The notes beneath the pieces were generated by a model. That model worked only from the letters and a program-made list of their open reading frames with translations, was not told the origin of the DNA and did no database searches. The position numbers were made by a program, and so were the translations under genes. From Brevibacillus fortis (GTDB lineage: Bacteria; Bacillota; Bacilli; Brevibacillales; Brevibacillaceae), in contig NZ_PXZM01000022.1 in assembly GCF_003013395.1 (NCBI RefSeq), positions 62,001-126,000 on the forward strand: a stretch of DNA of 64,000 nt, written 5' to 3'. Positions 28,432 to 37,083 of this stretch are shown piece by piece (the stretch's first letter is position 1; every line of letters begins with the position of its first letter).

Positions 28432-28971
28432 ATGATTCATGCTGGTGATCTAAAAATAAGAGCCTTATCACCCAATGATACCGTTCACTTAGTCAAATGG
28501 CTTTCTGACGAGCGCGTTTTAGCCTATTATGAAGGTCGTGATCGGCCACATGACGAGACCCTTGTGCAACAAAGCTTTTTTCCAGAAGACGACGGTGAAA
28601 CTCGCTGCCTGATTTTGTATGCGGACAAACCGATTGGGTATGCGCAATTTTATCCAATTGATGCCCCGGAAAAACAACTGTATGGGTATGCAAATGACGA
28701 CGTTGTCTACGGCATGGACCAGTTCATCGGAGAGCCTGCTTACTGGAATCGCGGTATTGGCACTCAGCTCGTTAAAGCCATCCTCCACTTTCTCCACAAG
28801 GAAAAACGAGTACAAAAAGTAGCGATTGACCCGCAAGCCTGGAATGAACGAGCCCTGCGTTGCTATGAAAAATGCGACTTTCGAAAAGTAAAAGAGCTTC
28901 CTCTGCACGAATGGCACGAAGGAAGCATGCGTGATTGCTGGCTAATGGAATGGATCTCTCCTGCTGAGTAA
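28432..28971 (+). CDS. GNAT acetyltransferase, AAC(6')-like
   Basis: A 179-residue GNAT-fold protein. The acetyl-CoA loop is seen as RGIGTQLVKAIL, with GYAQFYPID ahead of it and CYEKCDFRKVKEL at the end. This pattern and the acidic WLSDERVLAYY start resemble aminoglycoside 6'-N-acetyltransferase and IucB-like sequences. Chromosomal relatives are common in Bacillales and often have no resistance phenotype, so the substrate is unknown. AAAGGAG precedes the ATG. It is a plus-strand gene between rng and spoIVFB, on the opposite strand to this conserved operon. Confidence 0.75.
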   Translation: MIHAGDLKIRALSPNDTVHLVKWLSDERVLAYYEGRDRPHDETLVQQSFFPEDDGETRCLILYADKPIGYAQFYPIDAPEKQLYGYANDDVVYGMDQFIGEPAYWNRGIGTQLVKAILHFLHKEKRVQKVAIDPQAWNERALRCYEKCDFRKVKELPLHEWHEGSMRDCWLMEWISPAE

Positions 28972-28981
28972 GGACGAAAGA

Positions 28982-29818
28982 CTAAAGGAGCTTGCCCACT
29001 GCCGCGTCGTGCTTCTGCTCAAACAGAAGGGCATACAGAAGCTGTTCCTCTGCCAAGAGACCCGCTCCTTGCACGTAGAAAAGATGGGAGCATCCCCGCC
29101 GCAGCTTATGTGAGACAGCCAGTACCGTTTCCTCGGGATGCACGCGTATCGCTTGAACGGCAGCTTCTTCTTGCTGCCGTTCGTATTTCTCCACAAGAAA
29201 GCGAAAAAATTGATAAGGAAACCGTAAAAATGCCTGAATGTTCAACGCCAATAAATAAATCCCGATCACTGCCAAATTGTACTTCAAATCCAAGCTGGAC
29301 AACCCCACCATAATCCCCGCAAACAGCGTACTGCCTGTCATCGATATCATCGTCGCCTGCCTATACGACATAAACCAACAAAGAATGGCCAACAAAATTC
29401 TTCCGCCATCCAAGGGCCAGATTGGCAACAGGTTAAACAAAGCAATCGTCAAATTGCTTATCAAGAAAAAGCGAGCCCACTCCTCCGTCCATATTCCCAT
29501 AAACCAAAACAAGTACGACGCAGCCATCATCACCATATTTAAGAAGGGCCCTGCGAGTGCCACGACAATCTCATCCATTGGGTCCGTGGCGTACGAGTCT
29601 TCCATCGTCGCTACTCCACCAAAAGGCAGAAGCTGCACTTCTTTTACGGTCCACCCGAGCTCACGCGCCATCGCAACATGCCCCAATTCATGGATCAGTA
29701 CGATGACAAACAAGGTAATGACCTCCAAAAAATGGCCTGTCACCACGGACAAGCCGATCACCGCCCAAAATAGCAGGTGAATGCGAAACCGAATGTCCAG
29801 CCAGCCTCCCCTATTCAA
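28982..29818 (-). CDS. spoIVFB: Intramembrane metalloprotease SpoIVFB
   Basis: A 278-residue M50 (site-2 protease) family enzyme that releases pro-sigma-K in the mother cell of sporulating Bacillus. The zinc motif HELGH lies in a membrane helix (about residues 40-48), and the NLLPIWPLDGGR motif supplies the third ligand. About six membrane helices precede a C-terminal CBS-like tail. The TTG start at 29818 overlaps the spoIVFA stop region by 8 bases. It is partner to SpoIVFA, and BofC in this window acts in the same checkpoint. Confidence 0.92.
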   Translation of the reverse strand: MNRGGWLDIRFRIHLLFWAVIGLSVVTGHFLEVITLFVIVLIHELGHVAMARELGWTVKEVQLLPFGGVATMEDSYATDPMDEIVVALAGPFLNMVMMAASYLFWFMGIWTEEWARFFLISNLTIALFNLLPIWPLDGGRILLAILCWFMSYRQATMISMTGSTLFAGIMVGLSSLDLKYNLAVIGIYLLALNIQAFLRFPYQFFRFLVEKYERQQEEAAVQAIRVHPEETVLAVSHKLRRGCSHLFYVQGAGLLAEEQLLYALLFEQKHDAAVGKLL

Positions 29819-30596
29819 ACGGAATCACTTCCAGAGGATTGACAAATTGCTCATTCGCTTTCGCCCCTAAATACAGATGACGTGATGTCTGGTCCATTAC
29901 TCGAGCAGTTCCGATGACTTGACCAGGCATAAGGACCTCGTCCTTCGCCACCCCTATACTATCGAGATTACCCAGCCATATTTCCCGCCCTTTGGTTAGA
30001 CGGACAATCACTGTCGTCCCATAATCAGGCTTTTCTCCGACAAAAGCGACCCAGCCAGCTTCTCCAATCGTGATTTGATCGTTCATTCCCGTATGCAGGA
30101 TCACATTTGCGCTCGCTGGATCATAGGATTTTACGACTTTCCAGCTGCTGGGGAGCTTCCACACAGCAGCTGCGTCCTTTGATGTACTCGTTGCTGGCAC
30201 GGCAGGAGGACTCGTAGGTATCGTAGGAAGCATCGTGGGAATCGGACCAAATCTCGCTTCATACCAGTCCGCTACCCCAGAAAAATTAAAGTCCCGTGTC
30301 ATGACTTCCCGCGCAGAGCTTTTCCAAGAGGCAGGGATCAGCGTTGTTTGAAACAAAACATAAGCAGCACCAATCAATAAGACAGATGCAAAAATTTGCA
30401 CGCCCCACTTTTCATGGGACGGTGGCTGGTCCATCATATCGTTCTCGCGTGGCGAGTAACTGAATGGGTCTGGCGTTTCTTCGATGGGATCTTTCCAATC
30501 GTCGACGTAGGGAGTATAGCTGTCTCGTGACTGTGTGCGGATTCTTTCCAACCGCTCCCTCCGTCTTTCTTTTACTCGATCTACTCTTTCAAACAT
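29811..30596 (-). CDS. spoIVFA: SpoIVFB regulator SpoIVFA
   Basis: A 261-residue protein with a long charged cytoplasmic N-terminus (RVDRVKERRRERLERIR), one membrane helix (about residues 68-88), and an outer LytM/M23-like domain (DYGTTVIVRL, KDEVLMPGQVIGTARV). The catalytic zinc ligands of active M23 enzymes are not complete, as expected for SpoIVFA, which restrains SpoIVFB and anchors the BofA-SpoIVFB complex. The ATG at 30596 follows GGAGGG by 6 bases. Confidence 0.88.
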   Translation of the reverse strand: MFERVDRVKERRRERLERIRTQSRDSYTPYVDDWKDPIEETPDPFSYSPRENDMMDQPPSHEKWGVQIFASVLLIGAAYVLFQTTLIPASWKSSAREVMTRDFNFSGVADWYEARFGPIPTMLPTIPTSPPAVPATSTSKDAAAVWKLPSSWKVVKSYDPASANVILHTGMNDQITIGEAGWVAFVGEKPDYGTTVIVRLTKGREIWLGNLDSIGVAKDEVLMPGQVIGTARVMDQTSRHLYLGAKANEQFVNPLEVIPFE

Positions 30597-30705
30597 GTCC
30601 ATCCCTCCGCAGGCCAAGCCTTTAGTATCATCCTATGACTTGTCTACCTGCTTTATGACGACCGTTGCCGCTCTCCAACGGCCCGGCATATCGGGCGAGA
30701 ACACG

Positions 30706-30742
30706 CAAAAAAGACAGTCTCCCCATTGAGAGACTGCCTTTG
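30706..30742 (-). terminator. Terminator of the cold-shock gene
   Basis: Minus strand GCAGTCTC and GAGACTGT pair, then CTTTTTTGC, 13 bases after the stop codon. Confidence 0.8.
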
Positions 30743-30754
30743 AATCTGTCGATT

Positions 30755-30955
30755 TTACAGTTTAGTTACGCTAGCAGCTTGTGGTCCACGGCTACCTTGA
30801 ACGATTTCGAACTCAACCTTTTGACCTTCGTCAAGAGATTTGAAACCTTCTGACTGGATTGCGCTGTAGTGTACGAATACGTCGTCGCCACCCTCAATTT
30901 GGATGAAGCCGTATCCTTTTTCTGCGTTAAACCATTTTACGATACCTTGTTGCAT
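30755..30955 (-). CDS. csp: Cold-shock protein, CspA/CspB type
   Basis: A 66-residue OB-fold nucleic-acid chaperone. Both RNA-binding motifs are present: KGYGFIQ (RNP1) and VFVHY (RNP2), with the usual VKWFNAEKG start. GGGAGG lies about 10 bases before the ATG. It is monocistronic with its own terminator. The roughly 190-base region upstream probably holds a long 5' leader, as for other csp genes, where it controls translation in the cold. The paralogue letter cannot be assigned. Confidence 0.96.
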   Translation of the reverse strand: MQQGIVKWFNAEKGYGFIQIEGGDDVFVHYSAIQSEGFKSLDEGQKVEFEIVQGSRGPQAASVTKL

Positions 30956-31197
30956 GAAACAAAACCTCCCTGAACATTACGCCCCACGAGGCGAAAGAGT
31001 GTAGCGTTAACCTCTTTTTTACAGATAAGCCTTTTGCGTCAAGGAAAAAAAGTCATACGAATTGGATTGACAATTGGTGACGTCACTCACAATACGTACG
31101 ACTCCATACCAATCAATCAAACACTATAACTTGTAAAAATGGTTAACTTAGGATAATTTTAACATGAGTTTTTGCATTTGTCACGCATTTCATGAGT
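30956..31197. other. Upstream region of the cold-shock gene, no gene seen
   Basis: No reading frame with a ribosome binding site is present. It contains the perfect 10-bp palindrome GTGACGTCAC (31077-31086) and A/T-rich stretches with several TTGAC-like hexamers (TTGTCA, TTGACG on the minus strand), none with a convincing -10 partner at 16-18 bases. Confidence 0.5.
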
Positions 31198-31257
31198 GTT
31201 CAAAAAGTCTTCCATTCGGCACCGAGAAATTGGCGTGAACCTGAAGACTTTTTGAAC
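31198..31257. repeat. 60-bp inverted repeat with 15-bp perfect arms
   Basis: GTTCAAAAAGTCTTC and its exact complement GAAGACTTTTTGAAC flank a 30-base spacer, 8 bases past the rodA stop. There is no T-run after the stem in either direction, so it is not a normal terminator. The GTTCAAAAAGTC core recurs at 8811-8836, suggesting a dispersed repeat. Confidence 0.7.
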
Positions 31258-31265
31258 AGCCTCAT

Positions 31266-32396
31266 TTAATCAAAACGTAACTTATCCTTGCGCATCCCAA
31301 TATTGAGCACCACACCAATGATCAGGAAGTTGGTTAAGAGCGAACTCCCTCCGTAGCTAATGAACGGAAGTGGAATACCCGTAATCGGCATCAACTGAAT
31401 CGTCATCCCAATGTTCTCGAAGATCTGGAAGGTAAGCATCCCTACGACACCTGCTACAACGTAGGAGCCGAACGGATCTTTAGCCTCCATCGCAATGCGG
31501 ATCATTCGGTAAATCAAGACGAAAAACATAATCATCAGCAAGCCCGCTCCGACAAAGCCCAGCTTCTCTGCGATGACAGTAAAGATAAAATCACTTTCTC
31601 CTACCGGCACCCATCCAAAGCTCGCTTGCGTCGGCGTATCAATCCCTTTTCCGAATAATTGCCCTGAACCAATGGCAATCAATGCTTGCTTGAGCTGGAA
31701 CCCTCGTCCCATCGGTTCAAGATCCGGGTTCATCCAAAACAGGATCCGATCCCATTGATACGGCTTGATAATCTTGAAAAAGATATCCTGCTTGTATTGA
31801 TACAACAGCGTCATGGCGGCAAAGAAGCTGCCGACCAATCCTCCCATGTACAATACATGCCTCATCCGTATGCCACCCACGATTAGCATGGTGGCAAGCA
31901 TTCCTGTAAAAACCATGGCCGTACCCAAATCGGGCTGAACCAAAATCAAAAGCAATGGTACACCAACCAAGGCCAATACCGGAATCAGCTTGTAAAAATA
32001 GTAAAACCGATCTGGCTCGTTTGCTCTCTTGGACAAGAAGCGAGCCACTGTTATTATCGTGAACAGCTTCATCGGTTCAGAAGGCTGAACCAACACAGGA
32101 CCTAGGTCATACCAGCTCGTCGTATTGTTAATGGGCTTCGTTTGAAATACCCCAATCAAAAGAATCAGACCGAGAGCATATAAAACATAGGCCATGTTGT
32201 GGAATAGACGATAGTCAAATAGCAATGTCACCCCTAGCACAATAAAACCGATGACATACCAAAGGACCTGCTGATGCGCCTTATCTACACCTGCCGCAGA
32301 ACCGGAAATCCCCAAATAGCTGAAGACACCCAGCCCTGCCAAAATCAAAATGATGGTCCAGTCAATTGTTTTTAGATGACGTTTTTCCAGGTCCAT
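31266..32396 (-). CDS. rodA: Rod-shape SEDS glycosyltransferase RodA
   Basis: A 376-residue polytopic membrane protein of the SEDS family (RodA/FtsW), which polymerises lipid II during cell elongation with a class B PBP. About ten membrane helices and the signature PITGIPLPFISYGGSS near the C-terminus are present, as is WYDLGPVLVQPSE with its functional residues. It lies next to minCD and close to the PBP2 and mreBCD genes, its usual partners. Confidence 0.93.
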   Translation of the reverse strand: MDLEKRHLKTIDWTIILILAGLGVFSYLGISGSAAGVDKAHQQVLWYVIGFIVLGVTLLFDYRLFHNMAYVLYALGLILLIGVFQTKPINNTTSWYDLGPVLVQPSEPMKLFTIITVARFLSKRANEPDRFYYFYKLIPVLALVGVPLLLILVQPDLGTAMVFTGMLATMLIVGGIRMRHVLYMGGLVGSFFAAMTLLYQYKQDIFFKIIKPYQWDRILFWMNPDLEPMGRGFQLKQALIAIGSGQLFGKGIDTPTQASFGWVPVGESDFIFTVIAEKLGFVGAGLLMIMFFVLIYRMIRIAMEAKDPFGSYVVAGVVGMLTFQIFENIGMTIQLMPITGIPLPFISYGGSSLLTNFLIIGVVLNIGMRKDKLRFD

Positions 32397-32415
32397 CCGT
32401 TTCCTCCTAGAAAAC

Positions 32416-32446
32416 GTGACTCCCCTCTATAAAAAGAAGGGAGCCA
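32416..32446 (-). terminator. Possible weak terminator between minD and rodA
   Basis: Minus strand GGCTCCC and GGGGAGTC pair around an A/T-rich loop. The T-run is imperfect (CACGTTTTC), so read-through into rodA is likely. Confidence 0.35.
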
Positions 32447-32454
32447 TGTATTAC

Positions 32455-33249
32455 CTATTTTAATCCAAAGAATTTACGCATTTTGTGAAGCACACCCGCT
32501 TTTTCTTCCAATGGTTGTAATGGAACAGCTTCACCCAAAAGGCGACGAGCTACGTTCCGATACGCAATGGAAGCACGCGATTCGTGATTCATCACAGCCG
32601 GCTCACCTTGGTTCGCGGATTTAATGATATGATCATCATCCGGCACTACACCAATTAAGTCAATGGCTAACAAATCCAAAATGTCTTCTACATCCAGCAT
32701 GTCGCCATTTTTCACCATGTGGGAGCGAACGCGATTGATTACTAGCTTAGGCATTCCGATTTTTTCACGCTCTAATAGGCCAATAATCCTATCAGCATCA
32801 CGCACAGCGGCTTTTTCTGGTGTAGTCACGACGATCGCTTGATCAGCCCCTGCCACAGCATTGCGGAAGCCTTGCTCAATACCCGCAGGACAATCGATGA
32901 TGACATAATCATATTCCCGCTTTAGTTGCGTGATGATTTCCTCCATCTGTTCGGGAGATACTGCTGACTTGTCTTTCGTTTGTGCAGCCGGAAGCAATGC
33001 CAGATTGTCAAACCGCTTGTCTTTGATCAGAGCTTGCGGCAGTCGGCATGCGCCTTCTGCAACGTCCACCAGATCATAAATAATTCGGTTCTCAAGTCCC
33101 ATGACTACATCCAGATTGCGCAAGCCAATATCGGTATCTACCATGCACACTTTTTGTCCCAACAATGCGAGCGCAGTTCCCAAATTGGCGGAAGTGGTCG
33201 TCTTACCCACGCCGCCTTTACCGGAAGTTACGACAATTCCAATCCCCAC
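32455..33249 (-). CDS. minD: Septum-site determining ATPase MinD
   Basis: A 264-residue ParA/MinD ATPase that positions the division septum. The deviant Walker A is KGGVGKTT (both lysines present), the switch DTDIGLRNLD follows, and the C-terminal amphipathic helix for membrane binding ends KMRKFFGLK. The GTG at 33249 lies 6 bases after AGGAGGA; an upstream TTG at 33273 overlaps minC. MinC is encoded immediately upstream. Confidence 0.97.
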   Translation of the reverse strand: MGIGIVVTSGKGGVGKTTTSANLGTALALLGQKVCMVDTDIGLRNLDVVMGLENRIIYDLVDVAEGACRLPQALIKDKRFDNLALLPAAQTKDKSAVSPEQMEEIITQLKREYDYVIIDCPAGIEQGFRNAVAGADQAIVVTTPEKAAVRDADRIIGLLEREKIGMPKLVINRVRSHMVKNGDMLDVEDILDLLAIDLIGVVPDDDHIIKSANQGEPAVMNHESRASIAYRNVARRLLGEAVPLQPLEEKAGVLHKMRKFFGLK

Positions 33250-33269
33250 GTCCGTTCCTCCTCTTTCCC

Positions 33270-33947
33270 TCAACCCTCACGCTTTTTCTCACCCAGATCA
33301 GGGCGGATTCGCGACAAGTAGTTCATTTTCGCTACCAGCATGATCTCATTTTCCAGATAGGCAAATTCTGTGCCTCCGGAATTATTCGTCCATTCCTCTC
33401 CCGGCTTGCTGATCACATCTGCAATCCGCAACTGGGTAGGACTCATGACTGCAGCCGCAATAATTACCTGTGAGTCACCGGAAATACCTGCGTGCGCGTA
33501 CCCTCTGAGATGCCCCAGCACGTAGATGCTTCCTGTACTGCGAACCGTTCCCCCGGGATTGACATCCCCCAATAAGAGCAAATCACCGTCAAACTCCAGT
33601 ACTTGCCCAGAGCGTACCGTATTTACCTGTATGGAAAAATGGGTTTTCAGGCGTTCAGCCATTGCTTCTTCCCGCGTGATCAAATCAGATTCGATTGTAT
33701 GGATCACCAGGTTGCCCTTCGTTCGAATAATTTGAGTCAACTGCTCTTGTTGCTCGGGTGAGCAGTATCGTTTTCCCAATTTTATAGATACCCGTATGAG
33801 TGGCCCCGACAAAATCTGTTGGTGGCTATGCTCTATTTTTTCACGCATATCGGCCAGCAGTTCGTCGAAGGAACAGGTATCATCCATAAAGAAGACGAGA
33901 CCCTCTTTAGTCCCTTTGATCGTGACCTTGCTTTTCACAGTCGTCAC
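33270..33947 (-). CDS. minC: Septum-site determining protein MinC
   Basis: About 225 residues. The N-terminal domain carries VTIKGTKEGLVFFMDDTCSF; the C-terminal right-handed beta-helix has FDGDLLLLGDVNPGG and LGHLRGYAHAG, which bind MinD and FtsZ polymers. It inhibits FtsZ rings at the poles. I favour the GTG at 33947 (GAGGTG 6 bases upstream); an ATG at 33971 without a good ribosome binding site would add 8 residues. Gene pair minC-minD lies downstream of the PBP2 gene. Confidence 0.94.
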   Translation of the reverse strand: MTTVKSKVTIKGTKEGLVFFMDDTCSFDELLADMREKIEHSHQQILSGPLIRVSIKLGKRYCSPEQQEQLTQIIRTKGNLVIHTIESDLITREEAMAERLKTHFSIQVNTVRSGQVLEFDGDLLLLGDVNPGGTVRSTGSIYVLGHLRGYAHAGISGDSQVIIAAAVMSPTQLRIADVISKPGEEWTNNSGGTEFAYLENEIMLVAKMNYLSRIRPDLGEKKREG

Positions 33948-34098
33948 CGGTTTCACCTCGACCGATACCATTCGCCATGCAGAAAGATTTTTCCTGCTCT
34001 ACGTGAAAAAATTGCCGAATTGGGTCAGATACTGGCACTTTACAAGAGCTGGACTCCATTATTCTCTTGGGCTTGATTGCTCTGGACAACCATCGTAG

Positions 34099-36537
34099 TT
34101 ACTTCGAGGACGGTGGATTAGGCTTCGGAACCCCACCAGTAAGTACACCTGGATTCAATTCATTGTAAGCTTCGAGCAATCGACGTGAGATTGGACCTGT
34201 AGCATCAGAACTGGATGTACCGTCTCTCAAACTGTTCGGCGCAATGACGACGAAAACAAGTTGAGGATTTTCATAAGGCGCAAAGCCGACAACCAGTGCA
34301 TTTTCCGCTGGCTGCGACGTTTGTGCCGTACCAGACTTGGCTGCAACCGTGAAGGGCAAACCATTAAATCGTTGAACGGTACCACCTGGCTGAGTAACCA
34401 TCCGCATTCCTTCTTTTACTACCTGTATATGCTTCGGATCGATATCAACCCGGTTGAGCACTTGTGGTTCAATTACCGAGAGTGTTTGTCCCGGCTTTTT
34501 CGGATCGGTGGTTCCCGTGCGAATTTCTTTTACAAGGTGTGGGCGTATCCGGTACCCCCCATTGGCAATGGTTGAAACGTATTGGCCCAACTGCATCGGC
34601 GTGAACAGATCATATTGACCAATCATCACGTCCGCCAAGTTCCCGTAGTAAAGGTTTTGGTTTTCCCAACCGGTATGTTCATTCGGTAAGTCCACACCTG
34701 TTTTCACGCCAAGACCAAACTGGGCATTGTAGTAATCATAGACAGAAAACTGCTCCTCCCAGCCGTTTTTCCCTTTTCTTGCCAAGCGAATCGCCATTTC
34801 GTACATGTACGTATTGTTCGACACCTGCAAGGCACGTCGAGCGTTAACGGGTCCGTGACCACTTGCCTTCCAGTTACGTTTATACGTATTACCGACATTC
34901 AAGCCGCCTCGGTCATAGATGACTTCGTTCGGTGTAGTCAACCCTTCCTGAAGCGCAATCATGACAGACAAAGGCTTATACGTAGAAGCAGGTGGATACG
35001 GCGTATAAATGAACCGGTTTGATTCATTCGGCAAAATTAGAGAGGTGTAATTCTCGTTGAATTTCTTGCGGTCGTAATACAGATTCAAATTGTAATCTGG
35101 ATAACTCGCCATCGCCAATATTTCACCCGTATTCGGATTCATCACCAATACGTGTGCGTCTTTAAATTCTTTGGGCGTAGTCGGGCGCTTCTTGAAAGAT
35201 TCTACCTCTTCTTTCAAGATGGCCTCTACCTTGCTTTGATAACGCCAGTCCATCGCCAATACAAGATCGTTTCCTGGCTTAGGGGCTTGGTCTGGACGCA
35301 TCTTTTTCTCTACCGTCTCCGAATTTTTGTTCACGTGCACTTCCATAATTCCGTTTTTGCCGCGCAAATAACGTTCATAGGAACTCTCCAAACCCGTTAC
35401 ACCGACTCGGTCGATAGCGTTGTAACCTTGTGCCTGGTACTCTTTCAAGCTCTCAGGGCGAATCGCATTGATGTACCCGAGAAAGTGAGTACCAAATGCC
35501 GAACCATCCGGGTCTTCGAAAATCTGGCGAACAGGCTCGAGTTCCACACTAATCCCCGGCAGTTCGGTGCGTCGTTCTTCGATTTGGAACATTTCCTGCT
35601 CCGTGATGTTGACTTTGACACGTCTAGGAATGTAGCTGGCCATCTGCGGCGAACGCATCTCCTGCAATAACGAGAGCTTGTGCCACTGAAATTGGCGTTG
35701 CTGCTCTGTCAACGGCAGTTTGATGTCCATATCGAACAACGAGGCATAGCGCAGCAAATCCATATCAGACTTCTCTGCTAAGCCTTCGGGTGTTGGCAAA
35801 ACTTTGATCTGATCCTTCACTTTTTTGGCGAGATCGCTACGATCTTCCTTGTCCAATTTCAGTGTGAGGGTCATATTGGCGTTTATCGCCATCTTTAACA
35901 GCTCGAAATCCGTAGTGTTCGCTTCTGTAATAGCAGGTGTACCCGGCTTGGCAGCATTCAGTTTCTTAATAAGGTCTGCTCTCTCTTTGTCATCAAAGGG
36001 AGAACGAACGCGCATCCCGACATACACGGCAGTTTTTACCAGCTCAAAGTCCGACATCTGATCGACGGCCTCCACTTTCGGAACGGCTTTCAGCTTCGCC
36101 GCAACCTTTGCCTTGAGATCGCTTGTTTCCTGAGCATTAAAAGCAACGGGCAAGGTTGATTTCAGTTCGATCGTCTTCTTTAACAGTTCCTTATCCGTCC
36201 CAATTTTGCCGCCATCGGGGATGAGGATTTTTGCCAGACGATCCGCTACTTTCTCTTCATCAATGTCCTGCCCTTGTTCTTCTACGTATTGAACGGTGTA
36301 CACAGGCTTATTCGAAACGAGTACCTCGCCATTTTTATCCAAAATACGGCCACGAGGAGCGGAAATCGGCAGTTCGCGAATACTAAACTTTTCCAATTCG
36401 TGCATGTACTGTTCGCCTTCCACCAGCTGCACAAAGGCTAGCCGCAAAATAATGGCGGCGAAGAACAAAAATACAATCACAAACAATATATTGAGCCGAA
36501 TAGGTATGTCTGATTTCGGTTCTTTGACTTCTTCCAC
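34099..36537 (-). CDS. Penicillin-binding protein 2 (elongation class B) with extra tandem modules
   Basis: An 812-residue class B transpeptidase. One membrane helix (about residues 14-38) precedes the dimerisation domain with PRGRILDKNG. The catalytic domain has STYK (518-521), SNN (573-575) and KSGT (734-737). It pairs with RodA and MreBCD in side-wall synthesis. It is about 100 residues longer than B. subtilis PbpA or PbpH: residues 114-292 hold four tandem ~48-residue modules beginning (T/S)D-x-(E/D)LL. The gene follows mreD by 21 bases, so it belongs to the mre operon. PbpA, PbpH or MrdA could each be the closest match. Confidence 0.92.
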   Translation of the reverse strand: MEEVKEPKSDIPIRLNILFVIVFLFFAAIILRLAFVQLVEGEQYMHELEKFSIRELPISAPRGRILDKNGEVLVSNKPVYTVQYVEEQGQDIDEEKVADRLAKILIPDGGKIGTDKELLKKTIELKSTLPVAFNAQETSDLKAKVAAKLKAVPKVEAVDQMSDFELVKTAVYVGMRVRSPFDDKERADLIKKLNAAKPGTPAITEANTTDFELLKMAINANMTLTLKLDKEDRSDLAKKVKDQIKVLPTPEGLAEKSDMDLLRYASLFDMDIKLPLTEQQRQFQWHKLSLLQEMRSPQMASYIPRRVKVNITEQEMFQIEERRTELPGISVELEPVRQIFEDPDGSAFGTHFLGYINAIRPESLKEYQAQGYNAIDRVGVTGLESSYERYLRGKNGIMEVHVNKNSETVEKKMRPDQAPKPGNDLVLAMDWRYQSKVEAILKEEVESFKKRPTTPKEFKDAHVLVMNPNTGEILAMASYPDYNLNLYYDRKKFNENYTSLILPNESNRFIYTPYPPASTYKPLSVMIALQEGLTTPNEVIYDRGGLNVGNTYKRNWKASGHGPVNARRALQVSNNTYMYEMAIRLARKGKNGWEEQFSVYDYYNAQFGLGVKTGVDLPNEHTGWENQNLYYGNLADVMIGQYDLFTPMQLGQYVSTIANGGYRIRPHLVKEIRTGTTDPKKPGQTLSVIEPQVLNRVDIDPKHIQVVKEGMRMVTQPGGTVQRFNGLPFTVAAKSGTAQTSQPAENALVVGFAPYENPQLVFVVIAPNSLRDGTSSSDATGPISRRLLEAYNELNPGVLTGGVPKPNPPSSK

Positions 36538-36558
36538 GAACTCTCCTCTCCTTTGCCC

Positions 36559-37083
36559 TTACTGCATGTGCATTTCCTTTTTCGCCAGAATCTTGTTGCA
36601 TACATTCTTGATCGGAAAGTATACCAGTAAGCCAAAAGCGAGATTTAACAGCACACTAGGCAAAATTTGATGTGTCAAAATCCATTGAACATCGAAGGGG
36701 GCAGCGGAAAACAAGCGGAACAAGGAATACAAAAGCCACTCATGTCCGAACAAAATCAGGAAGCTGGTAATGAAAACCATCCCGAACCCTCTCTGGAACA
36801 AAAGAACGATCATCCCTGCAAAGTAGCTGGCCACCATCATGGACATGGTATAGATTCCAATTAGTTGCCCAAACAGGACATCTTGTAAAAATCCGAAGAC
36901 GATCCCGTAATACAAACCTTCGCGCCTACCGAGATACATCGAAATAAAGATACAGCAGACAAGCGCAAACCGGGGTACCGCCATCCAAGACAGACCCCAT
37001 GTATCAGGCGTAAATACTTGCATCACAGTTCCTTCCAAAACAAACATGATCACAACGCCCAACGTCAATAAAAACCGAGCCAT
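36559..37083 (-). CDS. mreD: Rod-shape protein MreD
   Basis: A 174-residue membrane protein with about five helices and FGLLQDV-type sequence (YYGIVFGFLQDVLFGQ) typical of MreD, a component of the elongasome. The start overlaps the mreC stop as TAATG, so the two are coupled. Confidence 0.9.
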   Translation of the reverse strand: MARFLLTLGVVIMFVLEGTVMQVFTPDTWGLSWMAVPRFALVCCIFISMYLGRREGLYYGIVFGFLQDVLFGQLIGIYTMSMMVASYFAGMIVLLFQRGFGMVFITSFLILFGHEWLLYSLFRLFSAAPFDVQWILTHQILPSVLLNLAFGLLVYFPIKNVCNKILAKKEMHMQ

